A stretch of DNA of 64,000 nt from Eustoma russellianum. Its lineage: Eukaryota; Streptophyta; Magnoliopsida; Gentianales; Gentianaceae. The stretch is taken from positions 35,549,657-35,613,656 of the forward strand of contig AP025043.1 in NCBI GenBank assembly GCA_036186865.1, written 5' to 3'. Below are positions 1 through 10,190 of the stretch, in pieces. Made by a program: the position numbers and the translations under genes. The notes beneath the pieces were generated by a model, which was given only the letters and a program-made list of their open reading frames with translations, had not been told where the DNA came from and made no database searches. The number at the start of each line of letters is the position of its first letter. Position 1 is the first letter of the stretch.

Positions 1-36
1 GCAAAAATCGGCCAATCCATTTGGAAGACAGTAATC

Positions 37-882
37 TTAAGGAACTCGTAAATTTGCTGAAGAGAGGTCCAAAGTTAGGGCACTACGGACAAGCGATGGT
101 AGACTATTGTGCGAATATGTCCGAGTTTGTGGGATCCTCATCGCATGCTGAGCTAGATAATGTGCTGCAATGTTTGCTTCTCTAAATACATGAACATAAT
201 CGAGGGCATGCTGACGCACTAATTGCCATAACAGCCGAAGGTGGTAATTCCCAAAAACTGGTTGCGGCTGTCTTAGTCTTGAGATCAATTGCGCACAGTC
301 TGATTCTAGGACAATATTGCGATAAAGAGGAAGGAAATGCAGCAAGCCAAATACTGCGGTCTGAATCTCAGCTGTGAGTGGAGGACAATGCGGAAGCCAA
401 AAGGAGATTGCAGCCACACAGACTCCAAGGTGAGTACGCAAAATTGCTCCACCAGAGGCATTGCGACGGCCAACTGATGCATCGATATTTAATTTTAGCC
501 AACCAGATGGTGGCGTTTGCCATCGGACTATCTGAAGACGGGGGGATTGTATGCTTGGAACCCACGATAAACGTAAAGGGGGCCCTGCCGCAAGTTTTGA
601 TCCTTTCATATATTTAGCCCACATGTCAATATCATAGTGGATGGATGACCGAAATGTTGCAGGAGAGAATGATGTCGAAGTCCCAAAGATCAGTGCTGTA
701 TAGGCACGCCATGAGTTGAAGACCACAAGAGCCGGGACTATAATTTTTAAAACTCCAAGAAGTGAAGAAAATGACGAGCGATACCACCAAGAAAGCAAAT
801 ATTGCCGCAGGAGCAGGGAGTTTGGCAAAGGGCCGTGTAATTCAGCTGCCAAAAAGTCCAAATTGTCCGTATGGGGCTGCAA
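37..882 (-). pseudogene. LINE-A ORF2 part 4: RNase H domain
   Basis: A 281-codon piece that ends at the natural stop of ORF2. The RNase H fold of the plant RVT_3 type is recognisable from LKLNIDASVG (first Asp), AEIQTAVFG (Glu), LESDCAQLI (second Asp) and FREANIAAHYLAQHA near the C-terminus. In most family members the last motif reads AD; here it is AH, and the same substitution occurs in LINE-C. The piece overlaps part 3 by about 135 bp in another frame. Confidence 0.85.
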
Positions 883-1775
883 TATATAAAAATGTGGTCC
901 ACCGTAGCAGAGTGTTGCTTACAAAATGGACATTGTGTGGGTCGAGCCATAGAATACTTGCGGATATAATCCTCAAACGGCAACGCGTTATGGAAAAGGC
1001 GCCATAACAATAATTTAGTAGCAGGGGAATGATGTTTATACCAGATAAATTTAGCAGAGAGTAATGTGGGGCTTGCAACACGGCAACAATCATAAGAAGA
1101 TGTTAAGGTAAACTCTCCAGACACCGACGGCTTCCATGTGAGTTGATGTCCAGAGCCCTCCGTCTGAGCAATGCAGTGAGTATGAATTCTGCAAATGAGC
1201 TTCCAAACTGGTGAGTCCGGAAGGCATGGGCGATAATCACCGCGAGTACCATACTTGACCTGCATATATTTACTCCATAAAGTATCCTGGCGATGATACG
1301 ACCACCATATACGGCTGTGATATGCAAGTTGTAAACTACTAAGGTTTCGCAGCCCTAAGCCACCTTCGTCAGTTGGCATCGTGATGGAAGACCAACAAAA
1401 CCAATGATACCGATTACCCCAATAAAAGGATGACATTCTCCTTTCAATGACTTTAATAACAGACTTGGGCAAACCTCCTGTGGCTAGAATATGCAGGGGG
1501 AGAGAGGCAATTACTAACCGTAAAAGCACCAAGCGGCCTGCTGCTGATAGAAGACGGGAATGCCAGCCTTGTAAGCGAGCATCAATATGCTGTAGTAGGG
1601 TTGTGCAATATCTTGCACGATTGATACCCTTATGCAAATATGATCCAAGATACCGGAATGGTAAAACAGTGCTCCGCATGCCTAATATTGTCTCAAAAGA
1701 GCGACATTGATTAGGGGAAATGCTTGCTGATGGTATGAAACTACTCTTCTGAAAGTTTATTTTTTGTCCTGACAC
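747..1775 (-). pseudogene. LINE-A ORF2 part 3: RT thumb/connection and Cys-His finger
   Basis: A 342-codon piece that continues the protein from SGQKINFQKSSF. It contains the RYLGSYLHKG block found after the RT palm in plant LINEs. It ends near a CPFCKQHSATVDHIFIYC segment, a Cys/His finger (zf-RVT type) expected between RT and RNase H. The terminal residues after GGIARH diverge because of the next frameshift. Confidence 0.87.
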
Positions 1776-1779
1776 AGTT

Positions 1780-2223
1780 TCATACGAAGCTAGAAAAGAG
1801 TGAAACCTCCGTAAATTGCGTTTTGTACCACGTAAAAAAAATTAGCAAATCATCTGCATATGCCAGATGAGTGATGGAAAATGGTACACGACCCAGACAA
1901 AACGGCTGGAGATCTCCAGAGTCAACTAAATTTTTGATTCCCCTGCTAAAACCCTCAGAAGACAGAATGAATAGTAGTGGTGACAGTGGGTCACCTTGCT
2001 TGACACCTCTGTATGGCCTGAAGGATGTCGAAGGTTGGCCATTAATCAAGACCGATAGTTTAGTAGCACGCAAGTGATTTAGAATGATGCGAATGAAGAA
2101 GGGGGAGAAACCGAAGTGCTGCAGTAGAAATTCCAAATATTCCCAGCTAACCCGGTCAAATGCTTTCATCATATCTAATTTCAAACATAACTGGGACCCA
2201 CCTTTGTCAAGCATATGAATCAT
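1780..2223 (-). pseudogene. LINE-A ORF2 part 2: RT palm core
   Basis: A 147-codon piece in a shifted frame. It carries AFDRVSW with the first catalytic Asp, GVKQGDPLSPLLF, and AYADDLLIF with the Asp pair. All three catalytic Asp residues are intact here, unlike LINE-C, where the first is Tyr. After YADD the reading frame runs into unrelated residues and a stop, placing another indel between about 1780 and 1850. Confidence 0.88.
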
Positions 2224-3899
2224 CTCTCGGGGGCCATGAGAACTTGTGAAGAAATATCATGGCCAGGCAAGAAGCCTGTCTGTTCAGGAGAAATTAATTT
2301 AGGCAACAAGGTGCTTAAACGCGTAGCAATTATCCGCGTACAAACTTTACTCAGAAAGTTCGTCAAACAAATCGGACGAAAGTCACTGAAAGTGTGTGGA
2401 GACTGAGTCTTGGGGATTAAAGTTATCAGCGCACTTGCCATGACTGATGGTTGAGGTACCCCAAGAAAAAACTCCTGCACAGCTTTGATCACATCTGAAT
2501 GTATAACCGTCCAACACGAGCGATAGAAATGTCCATGGAATCCATCCGGGCCTGCCGCACTCTGTGAGTCTAACTGCCATACTGCATCCTTAACCTCAGC
2601 TGCCGATGGTAATCGCGTTAGCATAAGATTATCCTCAGCTGTTATTAGACATGGTATATGGGATAAAATAGGAGAATGATTATGTGTAGATTCCTGAGCG
2701 AATAAGTCTGTATAGAAGGAAACAGCCTCCGACATTATATCTGCGGTGGATGTAAGGACTACGCCAGTTGATGAGCGTATTTGCTGTATACGCAGATTAG
2801 CTCTTCGTCCTTTAACAATAGAATGGAAATAGCGGGTATTTGCGTCACCCTCCGTAAGCCATTTTACTCTGGCTTTTTGCTTCCAGAAATGTAACTCATA
2901 AGCAGATGCCTGGCGGTATTCAGCTTTGGCACGCTGGTATGCCTCACGTGTCACTTCAGTTGGGTCTGCCTCCCAACTAGACTCTGCATGATTTAGGTGA
3001 GTTTCCGCATGCTTTAGATTGATGAATATATTACCAAATATATCCTTATTCCATCGTTGAATGTCACGTCGCAGTGAGAATAACTTTGAGTAAAAACCAT
3101 GCATTCCCCCTGTAGTGGGATAGGATAACCATGCATGCTTCATATAAGAATGAAAGTCAGGATGAATCAGCCAGGAATCCAAGAAACGAAAAGAGCGTGG
3201 GCCAGATGCTGTAGTAATCCGGCAGACAAATAAAAGCGGGCAGTGGTCCGAAGTAACTCGTGGAAGATGCGTTAATTGAATGCCTTCAAAAACATCTTGA
3301 AATTCTGAGTTTATAAACAACCAGTCCAATCTGCGACGAACATGACCTAAACCTCTGTCATCAGCCCAAGTAAATCTAGACCCCTGATATGACGGTGCCA
3401 TAAGTGCACAAGTCTCGATACAGTCGTTAAAATCCTGCAAGGTAGTCAACGAAGGATGGGAACGGCCTCTATGGTCATCAAGCTCCCGAAATGTATTAAA
3501 ATCACCACCAAGTAACCAGGGAAGAGCAGAAGAGCCTGTGAAGTCACGTAAGGAGTTCCAAAGGGGGCGACGTAACAAAGACGTGTGCTTCGCATACACA
3601 ACCGAAAAAACGAACGTGAACTGCAGCGGAAGAAATAAGAGGGTAAAATGTACAACTTGATCTTGATCATGCGTAGCTTGCAACCGGAATTCTGAGTCAC
3701 GCCAGAAAACCCAAATTCGTTCAGACTGAGAAGCATAATTGCTGTTAAAACCAAAACGCAAACCATACATATGAATATGTGAAGAAGCATGTTTAGGTTC
3801 TATGATAGCAAGTAAATTCAAACGATGTTCCATAATTAAATGTCGTAACCGTGGTAATGAGGCACGCATGCCTCGGATATTCCAAATTAATGTATTCAT
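2220..3899 (-). pseudogene. LINE-A ORF2 part 1: AP-like endonuclease and start of RT
   Basis: A 559-codon open piece. Its N-terminus has the WNIRG motif, then an IEPKH segment with the metal-binding Glu, GGDFNT, and TSDHCPLLF. These are the signature residues of the exonuclease-endonuclease-phosphatase fold used by L1 LINEs. The linker contains WLTEGDANTRYFH, typical of plant LINEs, followed by the AAGPDGFHGHFY and LIPK motifs that open the RT domain. It ends in a frameshift just after the SPEQTGFLPGHD segment, where LINE-C continues in frame. Confidence 0.9.
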
Positions 3900-5121
3900 T
3901 AAGGCAGATTAGAAACACTTCCCTGGACTGCATGTGAAGCACTGCGTGTGAGTATAGTAGAGGGCGGTAATGGTGGCAAATCTTTGCGTGCACGGCTTTT
4001 CCTTCGGGGAACTACTGGTATAAATTCATTTTCTTCGGATGGCTCCTGAAGGCGTGAAATTAAAATCTCTTCATCAGGAGATTGGGCCATTAATTGTATT
4101 CGACGAGTGACATCTGCTGGGACAACCGTTAATTCTACAGTTGTATCGTCTGTGGGTATCTCCGTGTCCGAAGAATGGCCATAGTCGGATTGCAGCTGAT
4201 TAGCTTGAAGCGGAAGGTCAGGAGCATCACAGAAAATTTCTGCTGGTGTGTCATCCTCATGCAGATCATTGGATGGAGGAGGCACTGGATCCTGCGAAGG
4301 TGCTATAACTGAAGGATCAATTACTTGTGGCTCAGCCGCAGGTTTCTTTTTAATGGGGGTCCAGCGTTTAGCCTTCGGACGAGGTGGAGGCGGTGGAGGT
4401 GGTGGTGGAATAGTCGAGGCAGGGGCGGTGGCACATGACCCAGGTGCATGTCCCAATCGGCGACATGTAGTGCAAAACATTGGAAGATCCTCATATACTA
4501 CCTGCTGTAGGATATACCTATTCTTTGCCTGCAAATAAATCCTCTGCGGAAGTTACTGAGAGACATCTACCTCAACACAAATACGAGCAACAGAAGGTCG
4601 TAGTCCTTCAGACGTGGCCACATCTAATTTGATGGGCGTACCAATTGGCCGAGCAACCTCAAAAAGCGCCTCCCGACGATGCAAATGAATCGGAAGGCCA
4701 GGAAATGCAACCCATATAGGGACGATTGGAACATCTGCTGTAGGATCGAAATCAACGGTCCATTTGGTAATACGCATATGGCAACCCCAAATATGCCAAG
4801 AACGCCTATAGAAACACCTGAGATAATCTGCTTCATTGCGAAAATTTAATAGGATATGTGCGTGATCAAGTAGGGTAATTCGCAAATCATGATGAAAACC
4901 AATCTTTCAAAAACCTCACGAATAACTTTCAATGATGGACGTCCATACCAGAAAGTACCTACCAAGGCGTATTTGAATGGAGCTGCTAAGGCATCAATCT
5001 CAGAGTCTGGAAATGAGACCAGGGGGATGCCTTTATAACGAGAAACTGTCTTCGGAGAAATGTCAATTTGGCATGAGGACTGCGATCCGGAAACTACTGC
5101 GGCAAACGATGGCGCAGCCAT
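3899..5121 (-). pseudogene. LINE-A ORF1 pseudogene (DUF4283-like, CCHC knuckle)
   Basis: ORF1 of plant LINEs encodes an RNA-binding protein. The likely start is the ATG at 5121 (MAAPSFAAVVSG). The frame is open to 4846, shifts to 4885-4553, meets a stop codon after VDVSQ near 4553, and continues in that second frame from 4534 to the stop at 3899. Visible: a DUF4283-like N-terminal domain around VGTFWYGRPSLKVIREVF, one CCHC knuckle (CTTCRRLGHAPGSC), then a proline-rich and acidic tail. It has one frameshift and one nonsense codon relative to LINE-C. Confidence 0.88.
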
Positions 5122-5280
5122 GCGATCGTCAATGCGAGAAAGATGAATGCTTTCCGGGTAAAAACAAACGGGAAAACAGATTTTGAGTGAAATGTAATTC
5201 AGTTACCAATGAAAAGTGGAGTCTTTCCGACGGCGGCGGCGCATGCCGCAGATTGCCTGCTATCGCCATTCATCATCGTC
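5122..5280 (-). other. LINE-A 5' UTR
   Basis: About 160 bp between the ORF1 start and the TA tract, GC-rich with CCG repeats like the matching segment of LINE-C. I saw no clear promoter motif. Confidence 0.6.
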
Positions 5281-5337
5281 TATATGTATATATATGTATA
5301 TATATATGTATATATATATGTGTATATATATATATAC
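5281..5337. repeat. (TA)n / (TATATG)n microsatellite at the LINE-A 5' junction
   Basis: A continuous run of TATATG and TA units. To its right lies the sequence accgtatggacatggatcat, which also follows the TA tract at the 3' end of LINE-C (61228-61262). The tract is therefore part of the host repeat and served as a LINE target. Confidence 0.9.
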
Positions 5338-5665
5338 ACCGTATGGACATGGATCATGATGCACATCATTTCTTTCAAAAATTCATTGGGTGTTTGCGAA
5401 ATCACGAATCCACCGCCGATACGATATGGACTGGTCTCTGACCAGATATGGACATTGATTGGTCATTAACCAGATATGGACTATGGATATGGACTAGCCA
5501 CCGACCAGGTATAGATATGGACATGCATTGCATATTTAAAACTCGCATCATTATTGCATCATCATGGAATGGATCGTGGAAATTTATGGACATACATTAT
5601 CATGGAAAACTATATGGACATAGACTATCATAGAGAGGTAATATGGGCATGGATTGGACTTGTAC
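5338..5665 (+). repeat. Host Gypsy LTR fragment, copy A, left part
   Basis: This segment is nearly identical to 61261-61577. It contains repeated 'gatatggact' and 'accagatatgga' motifs. It continues, after the LARD insertion, at 14016-14543, where it ends in the LTR-like terminus ggggcgctaca. It lies on the plus strand as judged by that terminus. The left end is hidden by LINE-A. Confidence 0.8.
5661..5665. other. 5 bp target-site duplication, left copy (TGTAC)
   Basis: TGTAC precedes the element and is repeated at 14011-14015. The uninterrupted paralogous site in copy B (about 61573-61577) has TGTAC only once, confirming the insertion. Confidence 0.95.
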
Positions 5666-6276
5666 TATTACGACCCGAGATTCCGGGCTAGTGGAAATGG
5701 TGAAAATAGAACGCAAATGCGACGATGATGAAATTTCAGTGGAATTAAATTTCTATTTAGAATTAATAAAGACATCGACATTACATATCGGGGTTAGAAA
5801 CACACATAAAAATAACATTAAGGTAAGTTAACGGATATAACGAGACTGGTTGGGACTAGACAATGACCGTATAGGACATACAAGGTATTTAAATAAATTA
5901 GTCGGTAGCAACATAAGTCGATAGAGATAAATCAAAACGAATAAAAATACCCGATACAATAACTACAATACACACTAGTATCATATTTTTTTCACTTTAT
6001 CCTACATGGAAACAAAAGACAAACCCTCTCCCCATCTTTCCCCATGGCCGCCCCACCCCCCTACACAAGTGGGAAGAATCTTCCACTTTTCTCACATGGC
6101 AAACAACCATCACCTATCTTAAACACTTTCACAACCACTACTCACTTTCTTCTATCTTATTTCACATGCCACAAAATAATAATTAATCTTCCTTTTCCTT
6201 CACCATTCACGGCAAGCACTCCACAAAAGGAGAAGACAACTTTGCTATATTAATTATGCCCATCTTCCTTTTTCCT

Positions 6277-6283
6277 TATATAA
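6277..6283 (+). promoter_or_regulatory. Putative TATA box of the LARD 5' LTR
   Basis: TATATAA in a pyrimidine-rich context, about 610 bp into the LTR, followed by a C/T-rich stretch suited to transcription start. The 3' LTR has the same site at 10802-10808. This is inferred from sequence only. Confidence 0.45.
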
Positions 6284-6804
6284 CTATAAACCACTATTGT
6301 CCCTCCACTTTATTACACAAAACAATTAACATTTCATCCCATTTTTCCTCTCCAACTTTCGGCTGGAACAACACAAGGGAGAAGATTTCTTCTTCTTCAT
6401 CTCAACCCACATAACAACTCCTACACTAAACTTAAACAACCCTCCATCATTCAAGCAAGGATTCAAGAGGTGTAACACTTAGAATAGAAGAAAAACCAAG
6501 GTAAGAAACTCCATGAACTTAGGCTAAGTTATTCCATTCTTTTATCATTTTCATAAGTTACACACTAACTCTATTTTATATTTTTTTTAAACGTGAACAA
6601 GGATGGAGAAGGAAGGTATTTTTCTTCACAACCAAGTGAAGAAACCCTCATTTAAGTGTAAGAAAGTGAATCAAGGCAAGTATTCTTCCTAGATCCTACA
6701 TGGTTTTACAGATACTAAGTATGTATGTTCATATCAAAGTTGGATCATCATGTAGTATGTTCAAGATTGCTTCTCAAGAAATTATAGATCTATGTTGAGT
6801 AATA

Positions 6805-7127
6805 GGTATTTACATATATACACTTTATACATATACACGCACGCTATATACGTATATATACATCATATATAAACACGCATATATATATACATATTATAAA
6901 ATAGATACGTTGATATATATATATATATATGTTTAAGTGTGTAGATCTATATATGTATATACAGATTTACATATATATGTATATATAGATATGTATGTAT
7001 AGATGTGTAGATGCATATATACAAATACATGGTTTTGTATAAAAGTATGTATATATATATATACGGTTTAGATATATATATGTACGGATAGATGTATATA
7101 TATACATATAAATATATCCGATTTTAC

Positions 7128-7164
<37 letters not shown>

Positions 7165-7235
7165 TATCAATGTTTTAGGTTTATATATATAGATATATAT
7201 ATATATACACGGCAAATATATATACATATACAATA
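6805..7235. repeat. TA/TATG-rich low-complexity block in LARD 5' LTR
   Basis: About 430 bp of interspersed (TA)n and TATATG runs. The matching block in the 3' LTR (about 11330-11745) differs mainly in TA run length, which explains most of the 29 bp difference between the LTRs. Confidence 0.85.
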
Positions 7236-7765
7236 TATATACAAATCGGCCTTAAGGTCATTTCAATGTTAAAATATGATTTTATATGTTTCATGTGTAT
7301 ATATGTGTAATATATATTTTAAAGAGATAAAATGAATATGTTTTGGATATTATACAATATATCATAAAATGATTTATATATATACTATAAATATATATAT
7401 ATATATATATTCGGCCATTGTGCCTTAGTGATAAAAATGATTTCATCATATTTTTATATGTAGTAAATATGTATATATGATGAATATGTTAAGATATGAA
7501 AATGAATAAGTTTTGGATATTATACAATATATCACAAAATAATTATATACATGTATATAGTTACTACATGTATTTCGGCTATGAGCCTTTTTGAGACTAA
7601 AAATGACTTTCACATGTATTATGTACACATACAAGTATAATATATATGTTAAGATATAAAGCATATAAATTGTTTTACAAGTATATATATACATATACAT
7701 ATAATCGGCCAATAGGCCTTTTGTGATAAAATGACTTTATCATAATTATACATATGTCTATATGT
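7236..7765 (+). repeat. Four degenerate tandem repeats headed by GGCC-type hairpins
   Basis: Units begin near 7246, 7411, 7572 and 7704. Each starts with TCGGC, a short complementary pair (GGCC/GGCC, GGCT/AGCC) and TT, then a GATAAAA-TGA-TTTCATCA type segment. Spacing is roughly 130-165 bp. The same array occurs in the 3' LTR from about 11750 to 12260. Confidence 0.7.
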
Positions 7766-9128
7766 ATGATGGATACGTTAAGTTATGAAAGTAGGTTAAG
7801 TATGTATTCTATGGAAAATGTTATAAAAAGGTATAAAAATATATGTAGTAAATATGTATATGTATATGCGCACAGCTACAAAGCATTTTATAATGTATGT
7901 GTATGATTTGCTACATGTTATGTATACTAATATGTGTAGGTTATGATAAGATGTAGTTATGATGTAAGTTATGAAATTCATGATGATATGTTAAGGTAAT
8001 TAGGAAATAAATGTTTTAGGTATTTAAGTTATGAATTATGAAATACATGTATGGAATAGATGTTACGAAAGTATTGTTGGATAAAAATTGTGAAAAGTGG
8101 GCTGAATTGGGGATGCTATGGCCGAATGGCTATTCATGATGGTCAAAGTGGGATTTCCTTTAAGTTATGACATGTAGGATGAAAGTAAGTAAGCGATGTT
8201 GTTATAAGATGTAGAATGACCAAAGTACCCTCATATGACTGAGTCTCATGCATGCATGAAAACAAGATTTGCTAAGGTATGTTGTCACATCTCATGTTTT
8301 GAAAGTTCATATGCATGTGAATAATAAACACGAGACGATTGATTCCGTCGACACACGATATGTTATGTTATGTTATGTTCATGATTACGATCATGTTATG
8401 TTCGCCAGTGTGACAACGGTAACGGGGTGGTAGATGTCAGAGGCATATGATTACGTATGTGGCTGAGTGTAACACCGGGTCTGGGACACGGGATCTCTGT
8501 CATAGCGCGTCACCGTTGGTACATGTACATATGTTATGATGTTTATGTCGTACATGTATTATATGGGGAATCAATCGGTATGTCGTGTGTTATTATTCTT
8601 AAGAAAAGTGCTATAGCCAATGATGAAAATGTTATGTCTTCATGTTATGAAAATGTAATGTCATGTAAGTTATGAATATGTCATTTTACGCAAGTTATGA
8701 AAATCACGTCAAGTTATGAAATGTCATGTTTACGAAAAAGTCATGTTTACGAAAAGTCACTTTATGAAAAGTCATGTTTATTGCATCACGTCATGACCAT
8801 GCTAGCATATGTTACCTTCATAAGATCCTTAAGTTATGATATGATACCGTAAAAGATTCTTAAGTTATGATGTCATTGATTTTAGTATGAGTTATGAGTT
8901 AGAAGCTAAGTATGGACATGTTATGATGTTATGGACTAAGTACTATGATATGTAAGCATGTTATGTTGAGGAATTCTCCTTGTTTTATTCTCAAAGTTCA
9001 TAATATGCCATACTAAGATTACTTTCTAAAATGCAAATATGTTATCTATTTTTGATACAAATGTTTATTAGACTTGTCACTCTATTTCCATGTATGATCC
9101 ACATGTCGTATCTAGAAAGACTACTTGC

Positions 9129-9159
9129 TGAGCGATTAAAAGACGATGGCTATCGCTCA
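9129..9159 (+). promoter_or_regulatory. ACTTGC-linked hairpin, LARD 5' LTR
   Basis: Directly after ACTTGC, TGAGCGAT (9129-9136) pairs perfectly with ATCGCTCA (9152-9159), about 385 bp before the LTR end. The same hairpin is at 13625-13655 in the 3' LTR. Related hairpins sit at the equivalent place in every Gypsy LTR end in the window. Confidence 0.7.
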
Positions 9160-9516
9160 TACTTTCCTTTAATTATCATTTCCAGATAACAGGTTCATTT
9201 ACAGATTTGTTGAGAACAGACTAGAAGGATCACTGATAATGAAGAAACAGGTTGAGAGACTTGCTTCAAAGGCGTCAAGTCTTGATTTATGATGTAATTC
9301 AGAAAGTTTCAACATTATGTATATTTTGGTTGACAGAGATTATGATGTAGTACATTGCATGTCGATGATGATTTGTTTATGTTATGTTGCTTCCGCTTAT
9401 CGATCCATTATTCATGTCGACATGTACATGTATAGTATCGACGCTTTGTACTCTATGGAGTAGAGTACGGCGGGTGCACTGAGCCGGAACCCTGGTTTCG
9501 GGCGGGGCGCTACAGT

Positions 9517-9533
9517 TGGTATCCGAGCATGGC
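9517..9533 (+). other. Primer-binding site of LARD element
   Basis: TGGTATCCGAGC, two bases after the LTR end, matches the usual plant initiator tRNA-Met PBS TGGTATCAGAGC with one mismatch. Confidence 0.85.
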
Positions 9534-10175
9534 TCTAGATCCACTACGGACACATAAGATAAACACCGTCATGTATTAGGTTATGATAGTAGAACCTAAG
9601 TTAAGATTTTATAGTCTAAGAAGAAGATTTTAGAATGAGAGCAATAACCTTAGAATAGTTCCCTTAGAATAGTTTAGCGAAAATGTCTGGAATGATCTTG
9701 TGTCTTTAAAATTAAGTAAGTTAATCTAGAGTCGTAATAATTAGACTATTTTCCTTAGGATATTCATCAAAAAAAAGACTTCAGATCTACCGCAGGCACA
9801 TAAGTAAACAACGTCATGAACTTAAGAAGTGATCTTAGAGTTTAAGAGATGATCATAGATGTAAGGAAACAATCTTAGACAATGATGGAGTAAGTTAAAT
9901 ACCATAGGCATGAATAAGTAGGAAGTGATATGATATAAGATTTAATCGGATAAGAATTAGAGACCGAAGCTGGTAAGTATAAAGGTTATTGTAATGCGTA
10001 GGATTATGAGGTTTTAGAATGACTAAGTGGATTAATAAGAGATATAGGGAAACAGTCAGTTAAGAAAATTTCATAAGTCAGAAAATACTAAGTTGAATCA
10101 TAGATGATTAAGAAATAATGCTAGAACTTAAGTGTAAAATCGATACAACCCTAAGTTTCGAGGACTAAACTTTTT

Positions 10176-10190
10176 ATAAGGGGGGAAGAA
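10176..10190 (+). other. Polypurine tract of LARD element
   Basis: ATAAGGGGGGAAGAA immediately precedes the TGTTACGACC start of the 3' LTR, the expected plus-strand primer position. Confidence 0.9.

Larger units (their letters stand above)
37..3899 (-). pseudogene. LINE-A ORF2 pseudogene (endonuclease-RT-RNase H)
   Basis: ORF2 of an L1-type LINE would nick the target and reverse-transcribe its own RNA. It starts at the ATG at 3899, sharing one base with the ORF1 stop (TAATG), which suggests termination-reinitiation. The frame runs 3899-2220, shifts for 2223-1780, returns for 1775-747 and shifts again for 882-37. That is at least three indels, near 2220, 1780-1850 and 760-880. Recognisable in order: WNIRG and GGDFNT of the endonuclease, the SDH motif, RT motifs AFDRVSW and YADD, a Cys/His finger and a C-terminal RNase H. 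The same protein in LINE-C is in one frame, which locates the breaks. Confidence 0.92.
1..5280 (-). mobile_element. LINE-A: L1-like non-LTR retrotransposon, 3' end outside window
   Basis: On the minus strand the element reads 5' UTR, ORF1 (nucleic-acid-binding protein), then ORF2 (endonuclease, reverse transcriptase, RNase H). This is the order of plant L1-type LINEs that carry an RNase H. Its 5' end abuts a (TA)n tract at 5281-5337. ORF2 ends at 37, so the 3' UTR and poly(A) lie off the left edge. Protein sequence and order match LINE-C at 54752-61227, so both are one family. Several frameshifts show it is dead. The extreme 5' boundary is set only by where the TA repeat begins. Confidence 0.9.
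5666..9514 (+). repeat. LARD-like element 5' LTR
   Basis: It begins tattacgacccgagattccg (the 3' LTR has the canonical TG start, so TG has become TA here) and ends ggggcgctaca. It contains, in order: a TATA box near 6277, a 430 bp TA/TATG-rich block, four degenerate repeats headed by TCGGCC-type hairpins, an AAGTTATGA-rich stretch (8640-8960) and an ACTTGC-hairpin motif at 9123-9159. Open frames inside it are Tyr/Ile-rich translations of TA repeats and are not genes. Confidence 0.95.
9515..10190 (+). other. Non-coding interior of LARD element
   Basis: 676 bp with no open frame of note. It holds the PBS at the start and a polypurine tract at the end. Two stretches share a sequence: 'ctctagatccactacgg' with 'cacataagataaacaccgtcatg' near 9530-9575, and a diverged copy at 9785-9835. 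This suggests an old internal duplication of the leader. The start resembles the leader of the Gypsy element at 34641-34938, a possible relic of a parent of that type. Confidence 0.85.

Noticed and set aside
4248..4538. Plus-strand glycine-rich open frame
   Set aside because: Antisense shadow of the proline-rich part of LINE-A ORF1.
7446..7712. Open frames in the LARD LTRs (also 11942-12208, 7796-7981, 12292-12477, 6967-7233) with identical translations in both LTRs
   Set aside because: They are Tyr/Ile-rich translations of TA repeats and are identical only because the two LTRs are identical. No domain, no coding signature.
8457..8675. 72-codon plus-strand frame
   Set aside because: Lies in repeat-rich LTR sequence and the matching frame in the other LTR is not kept open in the same form.
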